From: Caulobacteraceae bacterium
GTDB lineage: Bacteria > Pseudomonadota > Alphaproteobacteria > Caulobacterales > Caulobacteraceae
Direction of reading: 5' to 3'
Assembly: GCA_019247715.1 (NCBI GenBank)
Contig: JAFBAO010000012.1
Span: 1 to 64,000 of the forward strand
DNA length: 64,000 nucleotides
This document shows positions 33,976 to 42,874 of this stretch, piece after piece. The notes under the pieces are model-generated. The model had not been told where the DNA came from and did not search any database. It saw nothing but the letters and a program-made list of their open reading frames with translations. Position numbers and translations under genes: made by a program. The stretch's first letter is position 1. Each line of letters opens with the position of its first letter.

Positions 33976-34050
33976 CTAGTGTCCTCATCGATTCCGAAGT
34001 TCGAACGGAGGCGCCGCTCACGCTAGCGAACTTCGGAATCGGGACACTAG
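33976..34050. repeat. Bulged palindrome B, overlapping the parB stop codon
   Basis: Left arm CTAGTGTCC + TCAT + CGATTCCGAAGTTCG (33976-34003); right arm CGAACTTCGGAATCG + GGACACTAG (34027-34050). The arms are perfectly complementary apart from the 4-base TCAT in the left arm. The ends are CTAG on both sides, and the right end contains the parB TAG (34047-34049). It shares the architecture and the AAGTTCG inner tip of palindrome A. Confidence 0.85.
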
Positions 34051-34928
34051 CGGCGGGTCAGCCGCCGGCAGAGGTCGTCGAGCTGCTCGAGGCTCGCGTA
34101 GCGGATGCGGACCTCGCCGGCGCCGTCGCGGTCGCGGATCTCCACCGCGAGACCCAGCGCCTCGGCCAGGTCGGCTTCCAGAGCGAGGGTGTCGGGATCC
34201 TTTCCCCGGCCGCGGCCCTGGCGCGCGCCCCGCGGGTTCTGCCGCCCGGCCTCCCTCTGAGCGAGAGCTTCGGCGTCACGCACGTTGAGGCCTCGCTCCA
34301 CGACCTCGCGGGCCAGCGCCTCGGCGTCCGGCTTGCCGGCGAAGGGCCGCGCGTGCCCCGCCGTCAGGCGGCCGTCACGGACCATCTCCTGCACCGCCGG
34401 CGGCAGCTGCAGCAGGCGCAGGGCGTTGGCGACATGGACCCGGCTCTTGCCCACGGTCTCGGCGACAGCCGCCTGGGTGCGCCCGAAGCGGTCGATCAGC
34501 GCCCGGAAGCTTTCCGCCTCCTCGATGGGGGAGAGGTCGGTCCGCTGGACGTTCTCGACGATGGCGATCTCCAGGGCCTCGGCGTCGCTCAGATCGCGGA
34601 CCAGCGCCGGCAGCAGCCGCAGCCCGGCCCGCTGGGCGGCCCGCCAGCGTCGCTCGCCGGCGACGATCTGGTACTCGCCTGCCGCGCCAGGCGCCGGGCG
34701 CACCAGGATCGGCTGCAGCACTCCCTTCGACCGGATCGAGTTTGCAAGGTCGTCGAGGTCGGCTTCGTCGAAGCGCCGCCGCGGTTGCGCCGGGTTCGGC
34801 CGCACCAGCTCGATCGGAACCTCGGCGGCGCCCGCCCGCGGCGCGGCCTCCGAGGCGGCGGCCGGCGTCTCCAGCTCGTCGAGCAGCGCCGACAGCCCCC
34901 GTCCCAGTCCCCGTCTGCCCTCGGCCAT
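34047..34928 (-). CDS. parB: Chromosome partitioning protein ParB
   Basis: CTP-dependent clamp that loads at parS and spreads. 293 aa: N-terminal RRGLGRGLSALLDE, the ParB/Srx CTPase region with VRPNPAQPRRRFDE, IVAGERRWRAAQRAG (CTP-binding GERR box near residue 92) and IVENVQRTDLSPIEEA; the helix-turn-helix follows (AVAETVGKSRVHVANALRLL), then a basic Gly/Arg/Asn linker and the C-terminal dimer domain. It is the last gene of the mnmE-mnmG-rsmG-parA-parB run; two parS sites lie about 3.4-4.3 kb upstream. Confidence 0.97.
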   Translation of the reverse strand: MAEGRRGLGRGLSALLDELETPAAASEAAPRAGAAEVPIELVRPNPAQPRRRFDEADLDDLANSIRSKGVLQPILVRPAPGAAGEYQIVAGERRWRAAQRAGLRLLPALVRDLSDAEALEIAIVENVQRTDLSPIEEAESFRALIDRFGRTQAAVAETVGKSRVHVANALRLLQLPPAVQEMVRDGRLTAGHARPFAGKPDAEALAREVVERGLNVRDAEALAQREAGRQNPRGARQGRGRGKDPDTLALEADLAEALGLAVEIRDRDGAGEVRIRYASLEQLDDLCRRLTRR

Positions 34929-34958
34929 GCGCCCTCCTGCCCCAGCGTGGCGTGCGGG

Positions 34959-35768
34959 TCAGCCCGCCGCCCTCAGTCTTGCCCGTTCCCGGCCCACCAG
35001 CTCGCGCGCCAGCTGCACATACGCCTGACTGCCCGCGCACTTCAGGTCGTAGATCAATGCCGGCTTGCCGAACGACGGCGCCTCCGAGATCCGGACGTTG
35101 CGCGGGATCTGGGTTTCGTAGACCAGTTCGCCGAAGTGCGCCCGCACGTCCTGAGCCACCTGAGAGGAAAGGCTGTTGCGGCGGTCGTACATGGTGAGCA
35201 CCACCCCCTGGATCTCTAGGGTCGGATTGAGGCTGCCGCGGACGAGCTCGATGGTGCGCATGAGCTGGGTGAGGCCCTCCAGGGCGAAGAACTCGCACTG
35301 CAGCGGCACCAGGACCGCATCCGACGCGGTCATAGCGTTGACGGTGAGGAGGGAGAGCGCCGGGGGGCAGTCGATGAGCACGTAGTTGTAGGTCCGCGCC
35401 GCGCGGATCGGCGCCAAGGCGTCGCGCAGCCGGTAGGACCGCCGCGGCGTCTGGCCGAGCTCGACCTCGACGCCGGAAAGGTCCGGCTCGGCCGGGAGCA
35501 GATCGAGGCCGGGGAGGGTGGTGGCGATGGCCGCTTCCGTAGCCGGAAGATTGTCCATCAAGACGTCGTAGAGGGTCTTGCGCCGCAGAGCGCGGGAGAC
35601 CCCGAGGCCCGTGGAGGCGTTGCCCTGAGGGTCGGCGTCGACCAGCAGCACGCGCTCACCCACCGCCAAGAGGGCGGTGGCGAGATTGATGGCCGTGGTC
35701 GTCTTGCCGACGCCGCCCTTCTGGTTGGCGACCGCGAGGACCCGAGTAGGCTTCGGCTCAGCGGACAC
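34959..35768 (-). CDS. parA: Chromosome partitioning ATPase ParA
   Basis: 269-aa deviant Walker ATPase that moves ParB-parS complexes. VANQKGGVGKTTTAINLAT holds the P-loop with the signature Lys, VLLVDADPQGNASTGLG is the switch I region, and YVLIDCPPALSLLTVNA the Walker B. Ends in a basic segment (ARELVGRERARLRAAG). It lies 30 bases before parB and overlaps the end of rsmG by 11 bases. Confidence 0.97.
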   Translation of the reverse strand: MSAEPKPTRVLAVANQKGGVGKTTTAINLATALLAVGERVLLVDADPQGNASTGLGVSRALRRKTLYDVLMDNLPATEAAIATTLPGLDLLPAEPDLSGVEVELGQTPRRSYRLRDALAPIRAARTYNYVLIDCPPALSLLTVNAMTASDAVLVPLQCEFFALEGLTQLMRTIELVRGSLNPTLEIQGVVLTMYDRRNSLSSQVAQDVRAHFGELVYETQIPRNVRISEAPSFGKPALIYDLKCAGSQAYVQLARELVGRERARLRAAG

Positions 35769-36411
35769 GCGCCACGTCCCAAATCCGCAGGACCCGCCCC
35801 TGCGGGTCGCTCAGGCTCGGCGTCGAAGCGAGCTCGAAGCGCCAGGTCTTGCGGGCTTCGGCCACTTCCGCCTCCGCCCCCCGTCCCTTCAGGAAGATTC
35901 CAACGGCGCCCAGATCCAAGGTGGGCTTGGCGAACGCCAGCAGCCTGGTGAGGGGGGCCACCGCGCGCGCGGTCACGACCTCAACGGGGAGGGCGAGATC
36001 CTCGGCGCGGGCATGGCGCACCTGAACGGGGAGGGCGAGCGCCTCGGCGACCGCCTCCAGGAAGCGGCAACGCTTGGCGAGGCTTTCCACGAGCTCGACG
36101 CGGGCGCCGGGCTCGTCCTTCAGGAGGATCGCCAGCACCAGGCCGGGAAAGCCCGCGCCGGACCCCAGATCGGCCCAACGGCGCGCGGCCGGCGCCGACT
36201 TCACGAGTTGGGCGCTGTCCCAGACGTGGCGGGACCAGAAGTCGGCCAGACCCGAGGGACCCACGAGGTTCATCCGTTCATTCCAGTCGGCCAGCATCTC
36301 CTGGAGGTGTTCGAGGTTGGCCATCTGGCGCGGGCTTGCGCCGGCGGCCGCCGTGAAGCCGGCCCCGTCCATCGCCGCCGGGCGGTCAAGCAGCGCGGGG
36401 GCGTCGGACAT
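35758..36411 (-). CDS. rsmG: 16S rRNA (guanine527-N7)-methyltransferase RsmG
   Basis: 217 aa, SAM-dependent. [37 protein letters not shown] (SAM motif I), [14 protein letters not shown] and [17 protein letters not shown] are family motifs; modifies G527 of 16S rRNA. The first 13 residues overlap mnmG by 26 bases; Met14 (36372) is an alternative start. Formerly gidB. Confidence 0.93.
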   Translation of the reverse strand: MSDAPALLDRPAAMDGAGFTAAAGASPRQMANLEHLQEMLADWNERMNLVGPSGLADFWSRHVWDSAQLVKSAPAARRWADLGSGAGFPGLVLAILLKDEPGARVELVESLAKRCRFLEAVAEALALPVQVRHARAEDLALPVEVVTARAVAPLTRLLAFAKPTLDLGAVGIFLKGRGAEAEVAEARKTWRFELASTPSLSDPQGRVLRIWDVARVR

Positions 36412-38239
36412 GAGCCAAGAGGGCGGTGAGCGCGCCGGGGGTGATCCCCTCGATCCGGCCGGCCTGGCCGAGGGTGGCGGGCCGGACAGACGCCAGGCGT
36501 TCGCGCGCCTCGGCGGAAAGGCCGCCGACCGTGGCGTAGTCGAGGTTCGCCGGCAGCGCCAGCGCCTCGTCGCCGCGGAAGGCCTCGACGTCGGCGTCCT
36601 GCCGCCCGAGATAGCCAGCGTAGGCGGCGTCGATCTCGATCTGCTCGCGCACCTCGGCCGGCCAGGCGCCGACCTGGGGCCAGATCCTGGCGAGGTCTGC
36701 GAACCCTATCTGCGGATAGGCCAGGAGCTGCAGCAGGCTGCGCCTCTGGCCATCGGGGTTGACGTTGAAACCCGCGCGGATCGCCTCGTTCGGGGTCAAG
36801 GCGAGGCCGCCGGCCAGGGTCCGCGCCTCGTCCAGCCGCTCGGCCTTGGCCCGGTAGGCGCTCGCCCGCTCCGGCCCGACGCAGCCCAGCGCCAGGCCGC
36901 GCGGCGTGAGCCGCTGGTCGGCGTTGTCGGCCCGCAAGCGCAGCCGGAACTCGGCCCGGCTGGTGAACATTCGGTAGGGCTCGGTGACGCCGCGCGTCAC
37001 CAGGTCGTCGATCATCACGCCGAGGTAGGCCTCGTCGCGGCCGAAGCTGGCCGGCTCGGCGCCGGCGGCGGCGCGGGCGGCGTTGAGACCGGCCACCAAC
37101 CCTTGGGCCGCCGCCTCTTCGTAGCCGGTGGTGCCGTTGATCTGGCCAGCCAGATAGAGGCCCGGCAAGCGCTTGGCCTCCAGGGCCGGGGTCAGCTCGC
37201 GCGGGTCCACGTAATCGTACTCGATGGCGTAGCCGTAGCGTCGGACCTGAACCGCTTCCAGGCCGGGGATGGTGCGCAGGAAGAGGTCCTGGGTCGCCTC
37301 CGACACCGAGGTCGAGACGCCGTTGGGATAGACGGTGTCGTCGTCTGCGCCTTCGGGCTCCAGGAAGATCTGGTGGCTGCTCCGGTCGGGGAACCGCACC
37401 ACCTTGTCCTCGATCGAGGGGCAGTAGCGCGGGCCGCGGCCTGCCAGGCGCCCGCCGTAGACCGCCGATTCGCCCAGCCGCTCGGCGATGATCCGGTGGG
37501 TCTCGGCGGTGGTGAAGGTGATCCCGCACTCCACCTGGGGCGTGTCGATGGCGGCGGTGAGGAAGGAGAACGGGGAGGGCAGGGCGTCCCCCGGCTGCAT
37601 CTCCAGGCGCTCCCAGGCGATGGTCCGCCCGTCCAGCCGCGCGGGCGTCCCGGTCTTCAGGCGGCCCATCCGCAGCCCCAGGCCGTAGAGGCGATCCGAG
37701 AGGCCGATGGCCGGCGCCTCGCCGATCCGGCCGGCGGGGATCCGGGTCTCGCCCCGGCACACCACCCCCTTCAGGAAAGTGCCGGTGGTGAGCACCACCC
37801 GCCCGGCGCGGTATGCCTGGCCCGCGGCGTCGGTCACGCCCGCGACGCGCCCGCCTTCAACGATCAGGTCCTCCACCGCCGCAGCCTGCACCTCGAGGCC
37901 GGGCTGCGCGGCGAGGGCGGCCTGCATGGCGGCGCGGTAGCGGGCCCGGTCGATCTGCGCCCGGGGACCGCGCACGGCCGGCCCTTTCGACCGGTTCAAG
38001 AGGCGGAACTGGATGCCGGCGGCGTCCGCCAGCCGCCCCATCAGGCCGTCGAGGGCGTCGATCTCGCGCACCAGGTGGCCCTTGCCGAGCCCGCCGATCG
38101 CGGGGTTGCAGGACATCTCCCCGATGGTCTCGGGCTTGTGAGTCAGCAACAGGGTGTCAGCGCCGGCCCGCGCGGCGGCCGCCGCCGCCTCGCAGCCGGC
38201 GTGCCCGCCGCCGATCACGATGACATCCCAGATTCGCAT
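36386..38239 (-). CDS. mnmG: tRNA uridine 5-carboxymethylaminomethyl modification enzyme MnmG
   Basis: 617-aa FAD enzyme that with MnmE modifies the wobble uridine of several tRNAs. [19 protein letters not shown] (FAD Rossmann), [32 protein letters not shown], the FAD-proximal CxGE-type Cys ([12 protein letters not shown]), [11 protein letters not shown], and [21 protein letters not shown] (written here as a single family block) are diagnostic. ATG at 38239 begins [15 protein letters not shown] at 38293 would extend into parS site 1 and is unlikely. Formerly gidA. Confidence 0.96.
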   Translation of the reverse strand: MRIWDVIVIGGGHAGCEAAAAAARAGADTLLLTHKPETIGEMSCNPAIGGLGKGHLVREIDALDGLMGRLADAAGIQFRLLNRSKGPAVRGPRAQIDRARYRAAMQAALAAQPGLEVQAAAVEDLIVEGGRVAGVTDAAGQAYRAGRVVLTTGTFLKGVVCRGETRIPAGRIGEAPAIGLSDRLYGLGLRMGRLKTGTPARLDGRTIAWERLEMQPGDALPSPFSFLTAAIDTPQVECGITFTTAETHRIIAERLGESAVYGGRLAGRGPRYCPSIEDKVVRFPDRSSHQIFLEPEGADDDTVYPNGVSTSVSEATQDLFLRTIPGLEAVQVRRYGYAIEYDYVDPRELTPALEAKRLPGLYLAGQINGTTGYEEAAAQGLVAGLNAARAAAGAEPASFGRDEAYLGVMIDDLVTRGVTEPYRMFTSRAEFRLRLRADNADQRLTPRGLALGCVGPERASAYRAKAERLDEARTLAGGLALTPNEAIRAGFNVNPDGQRRSLLQLLAYPQIGFADLARIWPQVGAWPAEVREQIEIDAAYAGYLGRQDADVEAFRGDEALALPANLDYATVGGLSAEARERLASVRPATLGQAGRIEGITPGALTALLAHVRRPRAA

Positions 38240-38285
38240 GCCGCACCCTACCGCATTACGGGCCGGCTGGTCGAGGAAGTGGGGG

Positions 38286-38301
38286 TGTTTCACGTGAAAC
38301 G
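38286..38301. promoter_or_regulatory. parS site 1 (ParB binding)
   Basis: TGTTTCACGTGAAACG matches the 16-base consensus TGTTTCACGTGAAACA at 15 positions; the inner GTTTCACGTGAAAC is a perfect palindrome. It lies 47 bases upstream of the mnmG start. Confidence 0.96.
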
Positions 38302-38334
38302 GCGCCGCACCTTCACGCGGCTTTCGCCCCCAAG

Positions 38335-38350
38335 CGTTTCACGTGAAACA
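38335..38350. promoter_or_regulatory. parS site 2 (ParB binding)
   Basis: CGTTTCACGTGAAACA matches consensus at 15 of 16 positions. It lies 49 bases (centre to centre) from site 1 and ends 3 bases before the mnmE stop codon. Confidence 0.96.
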
Positions 38351-38353
38351 GCC

Positions 38354-39691
38354 TCACTTGCCGATGCAGAAGCTCGCGAAGATCCGATCGAGCACCTCCT
38401 CGGCCCCGATGCGCCCGGCGATGCGCTCCATGGCGCGGGCGGCCAGGCGGAGGTCCTCGGCGGCTAGTTCCGGCGTCGCCAACTCCGCAGCGCCCCGCCG
38501 AACGCAGGCGAGCGCTTCCTCGAGCAGCGCCGCGTGCCTCTGACGCGTCACCGCCGGAAAGTCGGCGCCCGCAAGCTCGCCCCGCACCCGCGCGGCGAGC
38601 GCCTCCCGCAGCGCCGTGATCTCGCCGCGTCCGGCTGCGACTTCCAGGACGGCGACCTGCTTGGCGGCGGCCGCGGCGGCCGCGGCCCCGGCGTCGGATC
38701 CGCGCGGCAGATCGGCCTTGTTCAGCACCAGCAGGTCGCCTGCCTGTGTCAGGGCGGCGGCCTCGCCCCAGGCGCCGTCGCTGGCCCCGCCGTCCACCAC
38801 CCAGAGCCGCAGCGCCGCCGCCTCGGCCCAGGCGGTGGCGCGGCGCACGCCCTCGGCTTCGATGGGCTCGCACGTGGTGCGGACCCCGGCCATGTCGGCC
38901 ACCAGCACCTTGAAGCCTTCGATTGTCAACGGCGCCTCGATCACGTCCCGGGTGGTCCCAGGCGTCGCGGTGACGATCGCCGCGTCGCGGCCGACCAGGG
39001 CGTTGAGGAGGCTGCTCTTGCCGGCGTTTGGGGCCCCGACGATGGCGACCCGGTATCCTTCCCGAACCGCCTCGCCGCGCTTCGCCTGGCCGAGCGCCGC
39101 CGCCATCTCCCCGATCAAAGCGTCCAGTCCCAGGCTCGCCCGCTCGATCAGATCCGGCGGCAGGTCTTCGTCGGCGAAGTCCACCGCCGCCTCCAGGAGC
39201 GCCAGCGCTTCCAACAGCGCGCCGCGCCACGCCGTGTAGCGGGCCCCCAGCGCGCCGCCGAGCTGGGCCAGGGCCTGGCGCGCCTGCCCCTGCGTCTCGG
39301 CCTCCACGAGGTCTGCGACCGCTTCGGCCTCATCGAGGTCGAGCCTCCCCCCCTCGAAGGCCCGCCGGGTGAACTCGCCCGGCGCCGCGAACCGCAGCCC
39401 CAGCGCCCCGAGCGCCTCGGTGACCCCCGCGACCACCGCCGCCCCGCCGTGCAGCTGCAGCTCCGCGCAGTCTTCCCCGGTATAGCTCGCCGGGCCGGGA
39501 AACCACACAGCCAGCGCCTCGTCGAGGGGCTGGCCGTCCCAGGCCAGGCGCCGCCGGCTGAGCGTGCGCGGCGGCGGCAGGCGGCCGGCCAGGCTTCGCA
39601 GCGCCGCGGCGGTCTTCGGACCCGAGATTCTCACAACCGCCACCGCCGAGCGGCCCGGCGCGGTGGCCGGTGCGAAGATGGTGTCCCTCAT
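38354..39691 (-). CDS. mnmE: tRNA modification GTPase MnmE
   Basis: 445 aa. The N-terminal folate-binding domain (TIFAPATAPGRSAVAVVRISG, PGEFTRRAFEGGRLDL) is followed by helices and an inserted G domain: GAPNAGKSSLLNAL (G1), TPGTTRDVIEAPL (G2 loop), DMAGVR (G3) and NKADL (G4), ending with the invariant FCIGK, whose Cys is essential. Works with MnmG on tRNA wobble U34. ATG at 39691. The stop lies beside parS site 2. Confidence 0.96.
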   Translation of the reverse strand: MRDTIFAPATAPGRSAVAVVRISGPKTAAALRSLAGRLPPPRTLSRRRLAWDGQPLDEALAVWFPGPASYTGEDCAELQLHGGAAVVAGVTEALGALGLRFAAPGEFTRRAFEGGRLDLDEAEAVADLVEAETQGQARQALAQLGGALGARYTAWRGALLEALALLEAAVDFADEDLPPDLIERASLGLDALIGEMAAALGQAKRGEAVREGYRVAIVGAPNAGKSSLLNALVGRDAAIVTATPGTTRDVIEAPLTIEGFKVLVADMAGVRTTCEPIEAEGVRRATAWAEAAALRLWVVDGGASDGAWGEAAALTQAGDLLVLNKADLPRGSDAGAAAAAAAAKQVAVLEVAAGRGEITALREALAARVRGELAGADFPAVTRQRHAALLEEALACVRRGAAELATPELAAEDLRLAARAMERIAGRIGAEEVLDRIFASFCIGK

Positions 39692-39939
39692 CCCCCGCTT
39701 CGGCCGCGCAAGCCCTGGCCCGCCGCCGCGCTCATCAGTTTCATGAACTGCTCCGACGCCTGGCCTCCGAAGGCCATCCAGCTCTTCATCAGCTCGTCCG
39801 GCGCCAGCATGGCGATGTTGGCGTCCATGCGCTTCTTCATCTCGCCGACCAGGTGATCGTTGAGGCCGCTCACGTCCGGCAACCCGAGAAAGGCGCGCGC
39901 CTCGGCCGGGGTGCAATCGAGTTCGATGGTGACCTTCAT
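39688..39939 (-). CDS. DUF6489-like small protein
   Basis: 83 aa, conserved-looking helical protein: MKVTIELDCTPAEARAFLGL, DVSGLNDHLVGEMKKRMDAN, LAPDELMKSWMAFGGQ. No catalytic motif or signal peptide. ATG at 39939 preferred (MKVTIEL); Met at 39978 would add 13 unmatched residues. Overlaps the mnmE start by 4 bases and so heads the mnmE run. Function unknown; the family name is from memory. Confidence 0.7.
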   Translation of the reverse strand: MKVTIELDCTPAEARAFLGLPDVSGLNDHLVGEMKKRMDANIAMLAPDELMKSWMAFGGQASEQFMKLMSAAAGQGLRGRSGG

Positions 39940-40028
39940 GGCGGCTCCCTTACGCTCAGCTCTTCTGTTTATGGCCATCGCCCGGCTGGCGCGCCAGCGA
40001 AAGGGCGACCCTGCGAGAGGAGGCGATC

Positions 40029-40724
40029 ATGGGCGAGACGGTGAAGATCAGGACACCGGATGGCGAATTCTCGGCCTACGTGGCCCGCCCAGCAGCCGCC
40101 AAGGCGCCCGCGGTGGTGGTCATTCAGGAGATCTTCGGGGTCAACGCCGTGATGCGCGCCATCACCGACGACTACGCCGCCCAAGGCTTTCTTGCCGTCT
40201 GCCCGGACCTCTTCTGGCGCATCGAGCCCGGCATCGACATCACCGACCAGAGCGAGGCCGAATGGAAGCGCGCCTTCGAGCTCTTCAACGCCTTCGACGT
40301 CGATCTGGGCGTGAAGGACATCGCCGCGGTCATCGCCCATGCCCGCCAGGACCGAGGCTCGGCCGGCAAGGTCGGCGCGGTGGGCTTCTGCCTCGGTGGC
40401 CTGCTCGCCTTCCTCACCGGCGCCCGCACCGATTCGGACGCGGCGGTAGGCTATTACGGGGTGGGGATCGAGAAGCACCTCGGCGAGGCCGAGAAGCTTA
40501 ACGACCCGCTGATGCTGCACATCGCCGAGGAGGACCAGTTCGTCCCCAAGGAGGCCCAGGCGCTGATCGTCGCTTGCCTGAAGAACCATCCTCAGGTCGA
40601 GATCCACACCTATCCGGGCCGCGACCACGCCTTCGCGCGCAAGGGCGGCCAGCACTACGACGCCGCCGACGCCGCCCGCGCCAACGAGCGCACCTTCGCC
40701 TTCTTCCGGAAGCACCTCGCCTGA
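40029..40724 (+). CDS. Dienelactone hydrolase family protein
   Basis: 231-aa alpha/beta hydrolase. Begins with VKIRTPDGEFSAYVARP, has QEIFGVNAVMRAITDDYAAQ-type cap elements, the nucleophile elbow GFCLGG (Cys), and GRDHAFAR with the catalytic His, matching carboxymethylenebutenolidase and related esterases. The substrate is unknown. AGAGGAGG upstream of ATG 40029. Convergent with rho. Confidence 0.88.
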   Translation: MGETVKIRTPDGEFSAYVARPAAAKAPAVVVIQEIFGVNAVMRAITDDYAAQGFLAVCPDLFWRIEPGIDITDQSEAEWKRAFELFNAFDVDLGVKDIAAVIAHARQDRGSAGKVGAVGFCLGGLLAFLTGARTDSDAAVGYYGVGIEKHLGEAEKLNDPLMLHIAEEDQFVPKEAQALIVACLKNHPQVEIHTYPGRDHAFARKGGQHYDAADAARANERTFAFFRKHLA

Positions 40725-40754
40725 GCGGCGGCGCGCCTGACGCCGTCCCGTTTC

Positions 40755-42146
40755 TCAGGTGTTCATCGACTGGAAGAACTCGGCGTTGTTCTTGGTCTGA
40801 CGCAGCTTGTCGAGCAGGAACTCGATGGCGTCCTGCGCGCCCATGGGGGCCAGGATCCGCCGCAGCACGTGGGTCTTGGCGAGCTGGTCCTTCGGCGTGA
40901 TCAGCTCGTCCTTGCGGGTGCCTGACTTCAGGATGTCGATGGCCGGGTAGATCCGCTTGTCGGCGACCTTGCGGTCGAGCACGATCTCGGAATTGCCGGT
41001 GCCCTTGAATTCCTCGAAGATCACCTCGTCCATCCGGCTTCCGGTGTCGATCAGCGAGGTGGAGATGATGGTCAGCGACCCGCCCTCTTCGACATTGCGG
41101 GCCGCCCCGAAGAACCGCTTCGGCCGCTGCAGGGCGTTGGCGTCGACGCCGCCGGTGAGCACCTTGCCGGAGGACGGCACCACGGTGTTGTAGGCCCGGC
41201 CGAGGCGGGTGATGTTGTCGAGCAGGATCACCACGTCGCGCTTGTGCTCGACGAGGCGCTTGGCCTTTTCGATCACCATTTCGGCCACCTGGACGTGCCG
41301 CGTGGCCGGTTCGTCGAAGGTCGAAGCGATCACCTCGCCCTTCACGGTCCGCTGCATGTCGGTCACTTCCTCGGGCCGTTCGTCCACGAGGAGCACGATC
41401 AGGTAGCATTCCGGATGATTGGCCGCGATCGCCTTGGCGATGTTCTGCATCATGATCGTCTTGCCCACCCGCGGCGGAGCGACGATCAGGCAACGCTGGC
41501 CCTTGCCGAGCGGGGAGACGATGTCGATCACGCGGCCCGACCGGTCCTTGAGCGTCGGATCGTCGATCTCCATCACCAGCCGCTCCTCCGGGTAGAGCGG
41601 GGTCAGGTTGTCGAACAACACCTTGTGGCGGACGTTCTCGGGGTTCTCGAAATTGACCATCTGCACGGTGGTGAGGGCGAAGTACCGCTCGCCCTCCCGG
41701 GGACTACGCACGCCGCCGTCGACGGTGTCGCCGGTGCGCAGACCGAACTTCCGGATCTGGGAGGGGCTGACGTAGATGTCGTCGGGACCGGCCAGATAGT
41801 TGGCCTCGGGGCTGCGCAGGAAGCCGAACCCGTCCTGCACCACCTCCAGGGTGCCCGACCCGAAGATCTCCACCCCTTCCTCGGCCAGCGTCTTCAGGAT
41901 CGCGAACATCATGTCCTGCTTGCGCATGGCGTTGGCGTTCTCGATGTCGAGCTTTTCGCCGAACGTCAGGAGGTCGGCCGGCGACTTTTGTTTCAGCTCC
42001 TGCAGCGAGATGCGGGTGAGGCCGAGCTCGGCGATGGCCTTGGCCGCCGCCGACGGCTCGCCGGCCTCCGTCGCTGCGTCGAGGTCGAAGGCGCCCTGCG
42101 CCTCGGGCTCGAGGTCGACAGGTTCGATTTCAGTGATGTCGGACAT
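40755..42146 (-). CDS. rho: Transcription termination factor Rho
   Basis: 463-aa hexameric RNA helicase. An acidic N-terminal extension (about 1-40) precedes the helix bundle and OB fold ([36 protein letters not shown]), the ATPase P-loop [31 protein letters not shown], the Q loop near [20 protein letters not shown] and the R loop. Last gene of a hemE-hemH-hemJ-rho run but with a 260-base leader of its own, so a separate promoter is likely. Confidence 0.97.
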   Translation of the reverse strand: MSDITEIEPVDLEPEAQGAFDLDAATEAGEPSAAAKAIAELGLTRISLQELKQKSPADLLTFGEKLDIENANAMRKQDMMFAILKTLAEEGVEIFGSGTLEVVQDGFGFLRSPEANYLAGPDDIYVSPSQIRKFGLRTGDTVDGGVRSPREGERYFALTTVQMVNFENPENVRHKVLFDNLTPLYPEERLVMEIDDPTLKDRSGRVIDIVSPLGKGQRCLIVAPPRVGKTIMMQNIAKAIAANHPECYLIVLLVDERPEEVTDMQRTVKGEVIASTFDEPATRHVQVAEMVIEKAKRLVEHKRDVVILLDNITRLGRAYNTVVPSSGKVLTGGVDANALQRPKRFFGAARNVEEGGSLTIISTSLIDTGSRMDEVIFEEFKGTGNSEIVLDRKVADKRIYPAIDILKSGTRKDELITPKDQLAKTHVLRRILAPMGAQDAIEFLLDKLRQTKNNAEFFQSMNT

Positions 42147-42406
42147 TGGGATATTTCGGCTTGGAAGTTACTTCGGTTGGGATGCCGATGGAGTCTCGGA
42201 GGAGACTCTTCAGCGAGCGCCGCACCTTTTCAGTCGGTGAAACGCGCGGCGGACGGTCTGGGAGCCGGGCAAGCGACGCTTTTTGGCGGTGGTCCGGCAG
42301 GAGGCGGGAAAGCGGGGATCGCGGATGCGAGTCGCTTCGGACTTCAGCGGAACCACATGGCGCGAACTGCGTCAAGAACTCACTAATGGCCAAGGCGCCC
42401 TTCGGC
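42147..42406 (-). promoter_or_regulatory. Long rho leader / hemJ-rho gap with a GANTC-containing hairpin
   Basis: 260 bases without a credible gene. GAGTCT (42191-42196) and AGACTC (42203-42208) form a perfect 6-base stem, and each arm contains a GANTC site (CcrM target). rho genes are often autoregulated through their leaders; whether this hairpin contributes is untested. Confidence 0.5.
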
Positions 42407-42874
42407 TCAGAAGGCGAACTTGGTGGTGATGGTCAAAACCATGACGATGGCGGCCAGGAACGGCAGCTCGTTCGTCATCCGCCAAAAGCGCTCGCTGCGG
42501 GAACGCCGCCCCGTCGCCAGGCTCTTGCGCGCGAGGCCTAGATAGTGATGCCAGCCGGTGAGGAAAAGAACCCCGGCGAGCTTTGTCAGCATCCAGGGCG
42601 TCAGCAGGAAGGCCCAACCCCAGCCCAGCACGGCGGCGTCGAACCAGATGAGGGTAAGCCCCAGCAGCCAGACCGCGATCATCGCCGGATTCATGATGAT
42701 CCGCAGCAGCTTGACCTCCATGACCCTGAAGGTCGCGTCGAGCTCGGACCCGGCCGCCGCGCGGGTGTGGTAGGCGAACAGCCGCGGCAGGTAGAGAAGC
42801 CCTGCCATCCAGGCGATCACCGCCAGAATGTGTAATCCTATCAATAGATTATGGTAGAAGGCCAGGTGCTTCAA
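42407..42874 (-). CDS. hemJ: Protoporphyrinogen IX oxidase HemJ
   Basis: 155-aa membrane protein with four predicted helices. FYHNLLIGLHILAVIAWMAG carries conserved His and Trp, followed by LLYLPRLFAYH, RVMEVKLLRIIMNP, and LAGVLFLTGWHHYLGLARK. HemJ carries out the penultimate heme step in many proteobacteria lacking HemG/HemY. It starts 4 bases inside the hemH 3' end and lies with hemE and hemH. Confidence 0.92.
   Translation of the reverse strand: MKHLAFYHNLLIGLHILAVIAWMAGLLYLPRLFAYHTRAAAGSELDATFRVMEVKLLRIIMNPAMIAVWLLGLTLIWFDAAVLGWGWAFLLTPWMLTKLAGVLFLTGWHHYLGLARKSLATGRRSRSERFWRMTNELPFLAAIVMVLTITTKFAF

Larger units (their letters stand above)
33703..34046. other. Gene-free region between dapE and parB: stacked hairpins
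   Basis: 344 bases between convergent genes, with no credible coding frame. It contains a hairpin at 33747-33780, a short perfect one at 33804-33818 (ACGCCA-GCT-TGGCGT), and two long bulged palindromes listed separately. None has a clear T-tract, so intrinsic termination is unproven. Confidence 0.8.

Noticed and set aside
33703..34046. Insertion sequence between dapE and parB
   Set aside because: No transposase frame and no target-site duplication could be identified; only palindromes are present.
38240..38293. N-terminal extension of mnmG from GTG at 38293
   Set aside because: It would run through parS site 1, and family members start at the [15 protein letters not shown] Met.
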